Assembly (NCBI RefSeq): GCF_003201675.2
Contig: NZ_CP029287.2
Coordinates: 1,843,501-1,907,500 of the forward strand
DNA from: Metallosphaera hakonensis JCM 8857 = DSM 7519
Lineage (GTDB): Archaea; Thermoproteota; Thermoprotei_A; Sulfolobales; Sulfolobaceae
DNA: 64,000 bases
Direction of reading: 5' to 3'
In this document: piece by piece, positions 19,801 through 28,450 of the stretch
Numbering within the stretch: position 1 is the first letter of the stretch
How the letters are laid out: every line of letters begins with the position of its first letter
Program-made: the position numbers and the translations under genes
Notes under the pieces: generated by a model
Told to the model about the DNA's origin: nothing
Seen by the model: only the letters and a program-made list of their open reading frames with translations
The model's database searches: none

Positions 19801-20949
19801 GGTGAAGGATCCTGGAGTTATCTCCTTTATTGTGCCTGTGGTCATTACGTTGTTGGAATCGTTCAAGTAGTCCTCGAATGTGATCTGAATGGGAGTGTTT
19901 GTGGTGAAGATGTGATCCCTTACTGTCAGGTTGTAGTACTCTGGTGCGTTAGCATACGATGGAAGAGCTCTGTTAGCGTCAGCGACATGGGCATAGGATA
20001 AGTTGGTAACCACTGAGGAGGCCCATACAGTGAGATTCCCGTCGTATACGCCACCATATCCGAACAGGGCTAACGCATTGGATATTGGGTTGTCGGTAAC
20101 GGTCACATTGACATAACTCCCATTTAATATCGCTGGGTAAGTCACGTTCACGAACGTGTAGTTGGTTGTTGATTTGGCATATACATAAGTGTTCACTCCG
20201 CTGACTTTGGTCTTAGTCACATTGAATCCTCCGCTATTACCCTGGAGGGGATTTGCCTGCATTACGCTACTGTTAAAGAACGTCATCCAGGTGGAGTTAA
20301 GTGGTACTTGAGATGGTGGTGAAGTTACACCAGGAGAATAAGAGCTCATCTCTTGGAGATAATTCTGAAGAGTAATACTGGCACCTGTGCTGTATGAGAC
20401 TTTAATTGTATTTGAGCCACTAAATTGTTGGAAGTTTGCAACTTTCACAGGTTTCCCTGGAGGCACACTTGTTGAATTGGTGAGACTGAATGGAAGATTA
20501 CTTGGTAGTGTGAAGAACCATTGATGACCCTCTAGTACGAGGTATGGGTTAGTCAGGTTGAAATACGTGCTGTTGTATGTCGCATGGCCTGATGATGTAT
20601 GACCGGTAGGAATGGCAACGAAAAACCAGAAATAATGTCCTCCGTTCTGAACGTAGTAGACTGACGCATTCAACGATGTAAGATTAACTGTAGCGAGCTG
20701 TCCACTTGACAGCGTCCCTGTGACCGATATGTTTCCAAGTACATATTGAGCACCTGTCCCGCTTTGCGGAACGTTGGGATTGTACACCGCTATTAGTATG
20801 ACCTGATCCGGACCTATCCAGTAGCTGTTAGCAGCTATTGTAACACCACCGACATTTGATTGAGGCTGAGCCAATGGAACAATTCCCGTAACGAATGATC
20901 CTCCCATTAAAAGAAGCAGGAGGATGGAGATGTACCTTATCGTATTCAT
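16873..20949 (-). CDS. slaA: S-layer outer lattice protein SlaA
   Basis: The best start is the ATG at 20949, giving 1358 residues and a clean signal peptide (MNTIRYISILLLLLMGGSFV). A longer frame up to 21021 would put 24 polar residues before the signal peptide and would overlap the TATA box. The mature chain is Ser/Thr/Val-rich beta structure with very many Asn-X-Ser/Thr sequons, few charged residues and no membrane anchor, as in Sulfolobales SlaA, which is slightly longer here than the S. solfataricus protein. It forms the external quasi-crystalline coat and is held by SlaB, encoded next in the same operon. The oligosaccharyltransferase AglB that would glycosylate it is encoded about 1.1 kb upstream on the same strand. 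Confidence 0.93.
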   Translation of the reverse strand: MNTIRYISILLLLLMGGSFVTGIVPLAQPQSNVGGVTIAANSYWIGPDQVILIAVYNPNVPQSGTGAQYVLGNISVTGTLSSGQLATVNLTSLNASVYYVQNGGHYFWFFVAIPTGHTSSGHATYNSTYFNLTNPYLVLEGHQWFFTLPSNLPFSLTNSTSVPPGKPVKVANFQQFSGSNTIKVSYSTGASITLQNYLQEMSSYSPGVTSPPSQVPLNSTWMTFFNSSVMQANPLQGNSGGFNVTKTKVSGVNTYVYAKSTTNYTFVNVTYPAILNGSYVNVTVTDNPISNALALFGYGGVYDGNLTVWASSVVTNLSYAHVADANRALPSYANAPEYYNLTVRDHIFTTNTPIQITFEDYLNDSNNVMTTGTIKEITPGSFTVSTESSGTLTVNAFDNISNFSYSYKSINAEMELVSVSGVEFSAAAIHLNETSAGSGVFQTTVKLVVGSTPKITSTLSSSNTYTVTITLPPYDFSNTTILVSATNDIGASFYYLGRTTPTNITSPSKIAVGQPTLVPIPNVVSVPNVTPVIELAYNEPNLAFGTATTLTVNDGTISYSGVPVATDSVTYTFPNGTSNTKDLNSLGITRLTSANGNGTFFIVAPATEIHTLLGLSYIPSGTSITFKIVDLFAQQTLTVTYTFTTIAPTISIETPTSTSFTSSEIAYLPPVPYNVLPEKHYINVNVTDKLLAQSVPSSALTATVYLIAENSAGKNVSLTTPLPVQITETGPGTGLFTTSVYYYVMYNSTTHTYYLYVDGQKVANLLNVVNGGLLVFKYTSSSSQQTVNATVTLKPSPFTLITNTSTSVPGGRVSVYVNSPGLVEGHNVKYSGSFLAYAQYAEWNGGTTVNVLTYPVTLKEVSAGSPIFGGTMVLGNSSVTSIGNLTSLKVDSGFTVAPSSIVLVNANATIGPTSTSSGIAAYYQQSTISISSEQVSVKILNPNPASPFANLILELNSSLFDLLSHPAPGNYSSISSTSYFTLLENQLSTITAQQSQQLLTSSQALLSATSFYYNNTIWIIKLPMTLWNGTPGAYASGHLNVNLTDLVTVTHNVYSIHVITVPNVTTGTVSIVSAYAVPSVSSQVTTLQINGLVPPIISVYFNGNNITQSASGAIPFPNTTAGELVNITVYAPDAVSNPNVPGDGTTFNVTIVNTANGETTTLTLTQMTSIVSGVAVPTPYYTGLLKVVEPSVYSPGVRGEISASSGLVNKVLVSMNLVEGHYFNPSGLLQQLTMKANSFFYVGVIKVSAQVTKFTLLFNGSPVTSMQVGKSYDLLFNLTDNGNVNETVYGALEVLMNGTPVQPEVIAQVSLAPGQSVQVGTLFTPTAPGNYTIVFIPFQNNILSIPYNQGLTVTVSAS

Positions 20950-20980
20950 ACTTTTCACTGAAAGTCCCCTAACACAGGAA

Positions 20981-20991
20981 GATATAAAAAA
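20981..20991 (-). promoter_or_regulatory. TATA box of slaA
   Basis: On the minus strand TTTTTATATC is centred about 37 bases before the ATG at 20949. Initiation about 26 bases downstream would give a leader of about 10 bases. A strong A/T-rich box fits a very highly expressed gene. Confidence 0.6.
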
Positions 20992-21177
20992 CGATTGACT
21001 ACAGTTGTATACAAAGGACAAGAGGAGAAGAGATACGTTCAGACGAGGTTTAGTTATAGGGTGAGAGAATGTTCCACCTTTTCAGCCTTATGCGGAAAGC
21101 GACCAAGTTAGATTACGAGTTTCAATTTCCCTTGGGTCGTAATCAACCTTCGGATAAATCATGGATTATATTTAAAC

Positions 21178-21490
21178 CAGTGAACTACCCCGCCCTCACG
21201 ACGGGGCATCTCCACCTCACGGTAAAGATTTCCTGCTTCCCAGGGAAACCTCGATCCCACTTCACCAACAGAGGTCCCATCGAACGGAACCGTTCTGTGA
21301 TGCCCCGTGTGGAAGAGAGGTTACGGAGGGTTTTCTCTCCACAGGCTTAAGATCCCCCAGTCCCGAGGGTACTGACCCAGCTCTTACAGCCCAGGTCTAA
21401 GAAATTTTTGATATATGAATAATAAAAACTTTTTATAAGGGGGCTATCCATCCCTCACGGAAGGGGACTTTCGCCCCCTTAACCCCCCAT
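21178..21490 (-). mobile_element. Non-autonomous IS200/IS605-type remnant (tnpB 3' end plus right end)
   Basis: At 21180 the sequence TGAACTACCCCGCCCTCACGACGGGGC, read on the minus strand, is a right-end hairpin typical of archaeal IS200/IS605 elements. At 21455-21483 a second hairpin (GGGGGCTATCC..GGACTTTCGCCCCC) looks like the left end. Between them about 200 bases resemble the 3' part of tnpB and its overlapping guide-RNA region, but with stops. No transposase is left. Related pieces are at 33248-33500 and 61836-61907. Confidence 0.6.
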
Positions 21491-22090
21491 TAAGGTTAAA
21501 ATGATCCATAAGACGCATCATCGGATGTGAGCACATGTCTCGAAGAGGTTTGGTGCTAAACGACAGATGTGCAAGTTTTCCCACTGTTGTCTTATCCTTA
21601 TAGGTTTTCTAGAAGGAATGTCCTATATCTCAAACGTTGAGATAAATTTTCAACAACAAGAATTTCGTAAGTGTTTATATAAATTCCTGTAGAACTTTAC
21701 CTAGATTTTCAGAGAGGAGCAGAGGGCTGAACAATATAGATTAAATCTAAATTTCAGGAAAGCGCTACCCAAGTTCCCTCCTCCAGGCGATTCATGTCTT
21801 CATTTAGAATTCAGTTTATTTAAAGAAATAGAATGAACTTAATTGAACACCGCTCACATTTAAGGCAAGGATTCACACTTTACAATTCCCCTTATTTGAG
21901 CTACCTTAGCCATAATTACAATTCACAATTGAAACCTGAATCGCCCCTCTGCCCAAAATTGAAGTCGCAACACACAAGATGGATGTGAAACAAGAGAGGT
22001 TGACTTACACTTTACAGACACCTAACGGTAATCTCTGCATGGAGACCCATTCTTGAAACGCGAGGGGATTTACGATAGGTAATGCCTAGA
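21491..22090. other. Intergenic region downstream of aglB
   Basis: No gene is seen in these 600 bases. A segment at 21808-21900 resembles 32145-32240 (shared ATTTAAAGAA, TTGAACACCG, TCTACAATT-like blocks), so it is probably another dispersed repeat, too diverged to delimit. Confidence 0.4.
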
Positions 22091-24301
22091 CTAACTCGCA
22101 ATTGTCCCGGGTTGAACGAATTGATAAACCAAGACCATGATGTAAACCTCGTATTGTCCGTTTCCATAAAGGGGATACATGGAGATCTCCACTGGCTGGA
22201 AATACATCATCCTGACCTGTGGTAGGGGTTGACCGAGGTTCACCGAACTTGCAGTTATCCCTCCTGAGAAGGGCGCGATCACTGGATAACCCTGGGTCTG
22301 CAATCCTTCCACGAACATGTTCACAATCAAGGACTGATAAGCTCTATGCGTCCAAGCGAAGGGGAACGAGTTACCAACTAGACCAATCAATTCGTTAGCT
22401 AACGTCGGATTAGAGGAGAACTCTGTCGCAATGGTGGACTCGGTTTGATTCAGAAGAGTCTCGTTGATATAGTCCTGGATAGGATAGCCAGCGATCACAG
22501 TCATGGCGCCCATGGCCTTCCCTATGTCCCCGAGACTGGAGGTATAACCTAGAAATTGTCCGCCCAGATTAGTTGGGTATCCAAGGAAGGCCTCACCCCT
22601 ATACACCGTTACTGCATCATATGCCACTATGTAGGTTGGGATTGTGTAGTTGGGGTTTCCGTAGGGATAAACGTGGAAGTCATGTTCTAGGATGTTAGCG
22701 GCATACGTATCGTTATTGAGGAAGATCTCGGCCATTAATCTGATCTGGGTATCATTTAGGGTGTTGTTCTCATCGATCACGGTCTTGTTCCCTATGACCT
22801 CAATCCAGTAGCCGTAGTCCCACCAACTCAGAACGAAAGCGTGGGGTGAGGTTTGAGTCCTAAGCCAGTCTAACGTCGTAATCCAAGCGTAGTTGGGGAT
22901 GGGGTAAGGGGACGCTGAGGTGATGATGGCGTTCGGAGTATTGCTGGCCATGATAGCTGAACCGGCGTCTGCAACTAGGGAGATACCAACCACAGTCAGG
23001 AGAAGGATAGGGGCGACCCTGACCCTAGCCTGCTTCAACTTAGACACCACGAAGCCTACCCCTGCCCCGGCAAGGGGAGCAACCATGAAGGCCGTGTAGT
23101 TGAAGAGGTAAGGTTGTTCGGACGTACCGTATATACTCACTACTCCCAGCACCAGTAGCCACACTCCGGCCAGGTTACCCTGCCTTATGAAGTAGTACAT
23201 TCCTATGACGGACAGGAAAATCGCCACGCCGAAATCGGTCAACATTGAGGTCAGAGGTTGAGGGATATATTCCGCCACAGTCCTGTCAATGGGAACGGTG
23301 AACTGGTAAAAGGGATCAATGATGGCGTAATATCTTCCAGGTATTGGAGTTACCCTGATGGAGGATAGACCGCCTATAGCTAAGACAAATATCAACACTA
23401 GAAAGGAAGTTAGTAGAAGCGACCTGGTTAGGGAGCTCTCCTTGGGCAAGATCTTCCTTAGGTATAGGTCAACGAAGAGGAGGAGAGAGACCAGGAGGAG
23501 GGAGAGACCGTGGGCTGCACCGGATAGGAATCCAATGTTGTTGGGGGCAAAAGAGGTAAGGAACGCGGTGAGAACTCCCATCAAGGTGAAGGACTTGGCC
23601 GTGACCTCATCGTTCCTGTTGAGGAGGATCACCAGGAAGGCAGCAGCCAACAGGCTTACATCAATGTAGGTATAACCACCCCAGGAAATCTCAGCCAGGA
23701 AGAGAGGGACGGAGGCGAGGGCACCGTACCACGGTTTCTTCCTCTCAATCGCCAAGTTGAGTAGATAGATGGAGAAAAGGACGAAGACCCCTCCCCACGA
23801 GGTCTTGGGCAGTCCCCCCACAAGGTTCTTGTAGGTTAGGGCAGGGGAGAGTGCCACCACTAGTCCAGCAACCACTGCCCCTGCCCTGCTCTTGGTAAGC
23901 CCGTCTACTGCGAGGTAAGTAGCTACAACCCCTAACCCGGCAAGGGCCATGTCCAGGAAGAGGACAACTGTATAGACTGCGTTCTCTCCGAAAGAGGAGT
24001 AGAAGGGCAGGGATAGAAGGGCTGAAATGAAGGGGAGACCTATGGTGTCCCCCAATTCAATGAAGTACCCTGAAGGGAACCAGGAATGAACGTCAGGTGG
24101 AACAGCGTACCAGTTCCCGTGGGCTTGAGCTATGAGGACTGCGTTATAGAAGAGGTACCAAGAGTCGAAGCCGTTAATGGAAAGGGGATAGGTAGCACTC
24201 AGTGACCTTATTGCAATGGAGATGATGGATATTCCAACTACTAACACCATGTCCACTAGAGTTGTCTTTCTGAGAACGTTGGAGACTTCCTTTAGTGACA
24301 T
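22091..24301 (-). CDS. aglB: Oligosaccharyltransferase AglB (STT3 family)
   Basis: The product has 736 residues from the ATG at 24301. The first 430 residues are about a dozen membrane helices with an acidic first loop ([12 protein letters not shown]), as in all STT3 proteins. The catalytic-site signature WWDYGYWI is at about residues 491-498, followed by [16 protein letters not shown]. The C-terminal domain is extracytoplasmic. The enzyme transfers the lipid-linked oligosaccharide to Asn in N-X-S/T sequons of secreted proteins on the outer membrane face. Its position just upstream of slaA, on the same strand, fits SlaA and SlaB as main substrates. It does not share a transcript with slaA, because more than 1 kb with a mobile-element remnant lies between them. 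Confidence 0.93.
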   Translation of the reverse strand: MSLKEVSNVLRKTTLVDMVLVVGISIISIAIRSLSATYPLSINGFDSWYLFYNAVLIAQAHGNWYAVPPDVHSWFPSGYFIELGDTIGLPFISALLSLPFYSSFGENAVYTVVLFLDMALAGLGVVATYLAVDGLTKSRAGAVVAGLVVALSPALTYKNLVGGLPKTSWGGVFVLFSIYLLNLAIERKKPWYGALASVPLFLAEISWGGYTYIDVSLLAAAFLVILLNRNDEVTAKSFTLMGVLTAFLTSFAPNNIGFLSGAAHGLSLLLVSLLLFVDLYLRKILPKESSLTRSLLLTSFLVLIFVLAIGGLSSIRVTPIPGRYYAIIDPFYQFTVPIDRTVAEYIPQPLTSMLTDFGVAIFLSVIGMYYFIRQGNLAGVWLLVLGVVSIYGTSEQPYLFNYTAFMVAPLAGAGVGFVVSKLKQARVRVAPILLLTVVGISLVADAGSAIMASNTPNAIITSASPYPIPNYAWITTLDWLRTQTSPHAFVLSWWDYGYWIEVIGNKTVIDENNTLNDTQIRLMAEIFLNNDTYAANILEHDFHVYPYGNPNYTIPTYIVAYDAVTVYRGEAFLGYPTNLGGQFLGYTSSLGDIGKAMGAMTVIAGYPIQDYINETLLNQTESTIATEFSSNPTLANELIGLVGNSFPFAWTHRAYQSLIVNMFVEGLQTQGYPVIAPFSGGITASSVNLGQPLPQVRMMYFQPVEISMYPLYGNGQYEVYIMVLVYQFVQPGTIAS

Positions 24302-24348
24302 CAAAATGATAGAGGGAAAGACGTAATTAAGCTTAATCCAGACTAATG

Positions 24349-24475
24349 CTTTGTGGATCTCTTCAATTTTCTGAGAAGCTAAGCTCGTGGATTTCTCTTA
24401 AATTCGAAATTATACGTAGATTTAAAAGAAGGTTTGATGTTGGCTTTGATAAAATTTGAACTAATCCACAAAGTA
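24349..24475 (-). repeat. RC mini-repeat (127 bp) with 11-bp target duplication, upstream of aglB
   Basis: Direct repeats CCAGACTAATG at 24338-24348 and 24476-24486 flank the element. Its ends are inverted: CTTTGTGGATCTCTTCAATTTT on the left, and the complement of AAAATTTGAACTAATCCACAAAG on the right. Diverged copies are at 60922-61041 and, in part, at 27094-27174 and 31981-32063. It begins only 48 bases before the aglB start codon. Confidence 0.8.
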
Positions 24476-24486
24476 CCAGACTAATG

Positions 24487-25482
24487 GTTTAGGGAAATCT
24501 CCCTCATTTGCCTCTCTCAAATGTGGGGATGAGTCTTCAGTACTTTTATGATTTTTGAGAGTAAAAATTAAGCGATTCGCTCAAACTAAAATTTTAGGGA
24601 ACTCCTGGGACTATTTTTAGACTGTGAACCGGGGGCTGAAGGAGAAGGGACTTCCAAGATCGACTAACCGACACCAGAGACTTGTGTCCTTTAAGTCCTT
24701 GAGAATCCGTAAACCTGGAGATCATTGGGTATACAAATGTATATCCCAGATACACTGGACGAATTTGATGATTAGCTACTGGGAGAAGAAAGACAATCTC
24801 ACTTGACTAGTGAAGGTCTGTCGACTGAGATCCTATATAGCCAAATGCCCCAAGAATTCAAGCGTTGGACCAGGTTAGAGAGTCTATACTTCGATTTGTT
24901 GATATCCTAGATTCCCGTGGCCTATTAATTCACTTTCAATTTTAGAAAATTTTTAGTTTGAATTCTCAAGAAACCTGGATTGATATCTTAACGCCGTTCA
25001 TGTCTAGTATTCAATCCTTCCTAGGGTGTATGTTTAGAGTGTTTTATCTGGTAACTAAGTTTCACGAAGAAGAACTAGGGTTCTCATGATACACTGAACC
25101 TTTCATCTAATTATGGAAAGGATGGGGCCCTTGATCGTGGCTCGTCATTGCTACCACTTCCCTATCGTTCTCGTTGAAGAAGAAAGTGAAATCGATAATG
25201 AGAGATCCCTTCGTACTAAACCGAGCTTATGAGGGCTGATAAACCGCTAAAGGCTGGTAATTGCTTCATGACTAGAAGATACAACTCCATAACATGAAAT
25301 CCACAATTGGATTTGTCTCTTTTCCGATGATTAAATCAACTGAGGAAGAGAATTCCCATGAGATATGTCTCGAACTAGGAAGACTCCCAGCTTCCCATCT
25401 GTGAACTCTAGGGTTAGGCGGAAACTCTTGACTACAACTCAGTTGAGATGGACTTTTAAACTAGAACTCATCTCTCAACACC
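24487..25482. other. Long intergenic region, no gene seen
   Basis: About 1 kb lies between the aglB promoter region and rpl44e. An open frame at 24624-24806 (+, 60 codons) has no recognisable feature. The TATA box of rpl44e is probably CTTTTAAAC at about 25452-25460, 23-31 bases upstream of its ATG. Confidence 0.45.
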
Positions 25483-25770
25483 ATGAAATTCCCGAAGCTT
25501 GTTAAGGCTTATTGCCCCAAGTGCAAGACCCACACTGACCACTCCATCTCCCTCTATAAGGGAGGTAAGAGGAGGGAGACCGCTGAGGGACAAAGGAGGT
25601 ATAACAGGAAGAACCTCGGGTACGGTAGCACCAGGAAACCGGTCCCCAAGAGGTTCGCTAAGGTCACCAAGAAGCAGACCCTAATGTTCAAGTGCCAGAA
25701 GTGCAGTTACACCTACTCTAAACCAGGAATGAGGGTTAAGAAACTGGAGCTGGTTGAGGTGATCAAATGA
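25483..25770 (+). CDS. rpl44e: Ribosomal protein L44e
   Basis: The product has 95 residues. It shows the two zinc knuckles of L44e, [12 protein letters not shown] near the N-terminus and [13 protein letters not shown] near the C-terminus, with the basic [18 protein letters not shown] and [10 protein letters not shown] segments between. It is a large-subunit protein near the E site. The gene opens a translation operon: its TGA overlaps the ATG of rps27e by four bases (ATGA), followed closely by aif2a and nop10. Confidence 0.97.
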   Translation: MKFPKLVKAYCPKCKTHTDHSISLYKGGKRRETAEGQRRYNRKNLGYGSTRKPVPKRFAKVTKKQTLMFKCQKCSYTYSKPGMRVKKLELVEVIK

Positions 25771-25964
25771 AGAAGACTAGGATCCTGATTCCGGAACCTG
25801 CGTCCCACTTCATTAGGGTGAAGTGTACCAACTGCAACAACGAGCAGGTAGTCTACTCTAACTCGGCTTTTCCCGCAAGGTGTCTCTCCTGCGGAACGCA
25901 ACTGGTTTACCCGCAGGGTGGGAAAGCAAAAATAGCCGGGGAAACACTTAGACAGCTAGGTTAA
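25767..25964 (+). CDS. rps27e: Ribosomal protein S27e
   Basis: The product has 65 residues with a C4 zinc ribbon ([26 protein letters not shown]), exactly as in archaeal S27e. It is a small-subunit protein. Its start overlaps the stop of rpl44e by four bases, and aif2a begins one base after its stop, so the genes are translationally coupled. Confidence 0.97.
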   Translation: MKKTRILIPEPASHFIRVKCTNCNNEQVVYSNSAFPARCLSCGTQLVYPQGGKAKIAGETLRQLG

Positions 25965-25965
25965 C

Positions 25966-26733
25966 ATGATATACAACAGACACCAACTGCCCCGGGAAGG
26001 GGACATCCTTGTGGCCACAGTTAAGCAGGTTTTTGATTACGGTAGTTACGTGACCCTGGACGAGTACGGAGGAATGCAAGCTTTCCTCCCCTGGAGCGAG
26101 ATAAGCACCAGGTGGGTTAAGAACATAAGGGACATAGTGAAGGAGGGAAGGAAAGTCATAGTCAAGGTCATAAGAGTTGATAGGAAGAAGGGATCGGTGG
26201 ACGTTTCCCTGAAGAAGGTCAACGACGACGATAGGAAGAAGAAGAACGCGCAGTGGAAGAGGATCCAGAAGACCGACAAAATACTGGAACTGGTGGCACA
26301 GAAACTCAAGAGGAGCGAGAGGGAAGCTTGGGAACAGGTTGCGTGGAAGCTTGAGGAGAGGTATGGGGACGTTTTCGAAGCCCTTCAAAAGGCGTCTAAG
26401 GAGGGAGAGAAGGTGCTTCTGGACGCCGGAGTTCCAGAGATCTGGGTTAAGCCACTCCTGGAGGAGGCGTCGAAGCACGGAGAGGAGAGGAAAGTTAAGG
26501 AGAGCAAGGTTATCCTGATGAGGACAGTGGACCCAGAGGGGGTAGAGAAGATAAGGAAGGTCTTCGATCTGGAGGACGAGGACGTAAGGATATTCACCAT
26601 TGGTGCCCCAAGGTACAGAGTTGAGGTGTCGGGTGTTGACCCAAAGGCAGTGGCGCAGAGGTTGAACGAAATAGTTCAGAAAATCCTAGAGAGGGCAAAA
26701 GAGGAAGGAGTTAGCGCTGAGGTGGGGAAGTGA
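25966..26733 (+). CDS. aif2a: Translation initiation factor aIF2 subunit alpha
   Basis: The product has 255 residues. The N-terminal S1/OB domain is clear (GDILVATVKQVFDYGSYVTLDEYGG.., then RKVIVKVIRVDRKKGSVDVSLKKV), with the Ser position of the eukaryotic factor falling in ALPW-SEIS. A helical middle domain and a C-terminal alpha/beta domain (ILMRTVDPEGVEKI..YRVEVSG) follow. It joins aIF2-gamma and beta to carry initiator tRNA to the small subunit. It lies in the rpl44e-rps27e-aif2a-nop10 operon, and its last codons overlap the nop10 start by four bases. Confidence 0.97.
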   Translation: MIYNRHQLPREGDILVATVKQVFDYGSYVTLDEYGGMQAFLPWSEISTRWVKNIRDIVKEGRKVIVKVIRVDRKKGSVDVSLKKVNDDDRKKKNAQWKRIQKTDKILELVAQKLKRSEREAWEQVAWKLEERYGDVFEALQKASKEGEKVLLDAGVPEIWVKPLLEEASKHGEERKVKESKVILMRTVDPEGVEKIRKVFDLEDEDVRIFTIGAPRYRVEVSGVDPKAVAQRLNEIVQKILERAKEEGVSAEVGK

Positions 26734-26891
26734 AGCTCATCAGGAAGTGCCCGAGGGACGGGAGATACACGCTTCAGGAGAGATGTCCCATCTGCGGAGA
26801 GGAAACTAGACCGGCTCATCCTCCCAGGTTCTCCCCGCAGGACAGGATGGTGAAGTATAGGATAATAGCTAGGAGAGGGAAAGTCTGCTGA
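26730..26891 (+). CDS. nop10: H/ACA ribonucleoprotein component Nop10
   Basis: This short gene starts at GTG 26730, overlapping the aif2a stop, and encodes 53 residues. The zinc-ribbon part RKCPRDGRYTLQERCPICGEET and the following PAHPPRFSPQDRMVKYR, R-x-x-A, are the classic Nop10 sequence. It works with Cbf5, Gar1 and L7Ae in guide-directed pseudouridylation of rRNA. It is the last gene of the translation operon. Confidence 0.95.
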   Translation: MKLIRKCPRDGRYTLQERCPICGEETRPAHPPRFSPQDRMVKYRIIARRGKVC

Positions 26892-27030
26892 CTAAGTCCT
26901 TAGACTAGGAATAACTAGATGAGTTATGAGAGGGTTTTAGGTCTCATTGAATTTGTGGATTCGTATCTGATTCTTATTAGTTGGATAGTAAAAAATATAA
27001 CCTATTACATACTTAAAAATAATTGAAGGA

Positions 27031-27082
27031 GCGATGAGGATCGATGGGCGGCGTGATCTGTGATGACACACTGCAGCACTGA
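27031..27082 (+). ncRNA. Probable C/D box methylation guide sRNA
   Basis: A C-like box GCGATGA is at 27031-27037, a perfect internal RUGAUGA box (GTGATGA) at 27060-27066 and a CTGA D box at 27079-27082. The 12 bases between the last two boxes (CACACTGCAGCA) contain nine that are exactly complementary to 23S rRNA, at window positions 63367-63375 of the minus-strand gene. The D-prime box is not perfect. A TATA-like AAAATATAA lies about 35 bases upstream. Size (about 52 nt) is right for an archaeal C/D RNA. Confidence 0.5.
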
Positions 27083-27093
27083 GCATTTCTAGA

Positions 27094-27174
27094 TAATTTA
27101 AATTGACGTTAGATTTCGAATTTAAAAGAAACCTATGAGCTTAACACCCAAGAGAATTAAAGTGATCCACAAGG
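27094..27174 (+). repeat. RC repeat, partial copy
   Basis: The stretch matches the internal and one terminal part of the 127-bp RC element at 24349-24475 (reverse complement): TTTCGAATTTAA.AGAAA, GAGCTTA and GATCCACAAGG. It lacks a clear left end. Confidence 0.5.
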
Positions 27175-27336
27175 TAAAATATGATACTTTCTTTTAATTA
27201 CCAAGATGGAGGGTCAAAAGTAATTTTCGCGAACTTTAGCTCAGCGTACCTCCAGTCACCCTCAACCTCCAAGGATCTGATTCGCTGAGCCTAGAACGCC
27301 TTCATATCTTTTATGCCTTTACTCCAATAATTGACC

Positions 27337-28221
27337 ATGAGGATTTTCACTGACCAGGACCTAATCGATGTCCTGACACCGGAGAGGGCGGTCTCAGCAA
27401 TGAGGGAGGCCTTCTCCATGTTGTGGAGAGGGGAGGCAATACTTCCGCAGAGGACCGCCTTCACAGAGGGTAGGGATTGGTGGGGTGTGATGCCATGTAA
27501 GACCAAGTACCTTTTCACGGTGAAGGTCGTAGCAGTTATCCCTGGAAACAGGGATCGCGGTCTTCCCTCGGTGAACGGCTCGGTTCTAGCCATGTCACCC
27601 GACACTGCTGAACCTCTTGCACTTCTCCCAGGAGCTACCCTCACTGCCATCAGGACCTCTGCCACCTCAATCCTCTCCACGGAACTGGCTGTGGGAAGGA
27701 AAGTTGGAGTCCTGGGAGTCATTGGTGCAGGACAGGAGGCGGAGTTCCACATTAGATTGGCCCAGGAGTACCTCTCACCCTCCAGGATACTGGTAACTGC
27801 TAGGAGGAGTCACTTTGAGTTGGCCAAGAGGACTGGGGCAGAGGCCGTAGACTTGGACTTTCTCCTGAGGGAAGCCGACGTGATCTTCGCCACGACCTCC
27901 TCTTCAACCCCTGTTGTTAAGGGGGACCTCCTCAAGGACAGTTTCCACGTGTCCAGTATAGGGGCTCACACTCCAGATGCTAGGGAAATCGACGATTCAA
28001 CCCTGAGGAGAGCCAACACCTTCATGGTCGACTCGTTGGAGGCGGTGTCAAGGGAGAGCGGTGACTACATCCAGGGAGAGAGCCTCCTGAGGGGAAAGGT
28101 TGTGGAAATAGGGGAGGTGATTGAGAGAGGTATTAAGGTAAGGAGACCATCCATCTTCAAGACTGTCGGAGTTGCGATTCAGGACAACTTAGCGTCATAT
28201 TACGCTATAAGGGAGACGTAG
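27337..28221 (+). CDS. Ornithine cyclodeaminase / mu-crystallin family NAD(P)-dependent enzyme
   Basis: The product has 294 residues from ATG 27337; the TATA-like CTTTTATG at 27308 is about 26 bases upstream and favours this over TTG 27331. Early residues show the family substrate region (LPQRTAF.., then MPCKTKYLFTVKVV), and the Rossmann loop GVLGVIGAGQEAEFH is central, followed by ATTSSSTPVV and SSIGAHTPDAREID. Members include ornithine cyclodeaminase, alanine dehydrogenase of the archaeal type and ketimine/pyrroline-2-carboxylate reductases. Sequence alone does not decide which. It is a single gene between repeats and the translation operon. Confidence 0.85.
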   Translation: MRIFTDQDLIDVLTPERAVSAMREAFSMLWRGEAILPQRTAFTEGRDWWGVMPCKTKYLFTVKVVAVIPGNRDRGLPSVNGSVLAMSPDTAEPLALLPGATLTAIRTSATSILSTELAVGRKVGVLGVIGAGQEAEFHIRLAQEYLSPSRILVTARRSHFELAKRTGAEAVDLDFLLREADVIFATTSSSTPVVKGDLLKDSFHVSSIGAHTPDAREIDDSTLRRANTFMVDSLEAVSRESGDYIQGESLLRGKVVEIGEVIERGIKVRRPSIFKTVGVAIQDNLASYYAIRET

Positions 28222-28450
28222 GAAGGGATGGGAGTAGTTATCATAACTTCAGCCAGTTACGTATTTGTCTGATGTTTTCAGGGCATCTATACAGGGAACC
28301 TCTGATTTGTCCTGCTTTTAACAACCTCTTTCTGTTAAATGGAAATCTAAGTTAGTTTAACGTAAAGCCATCACGCCATAAGGCCCTCGTACGGGATTGA
28401 AGGGCTTGATCCGTCGAGAAATCTAAGGGGCTAGGAAGGAGTGTAACGTC

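Noticed and set aside
20950..21021. Longer slaA start giving 24 extra residues
   Set aside because: It would place polar residues before the signal peptide and translate through the TATA box.
21069..21350. 93-codon frame upstream of slaA
   Set aside because: It runs antisense through the IS605-type remnant and its end hairpin.
24624..24806. 60-codon frame upstream of rpl44e
   Set aside because: No recognisable feature, no TATA at leaderless spacing and no neighbour suggesting a role.
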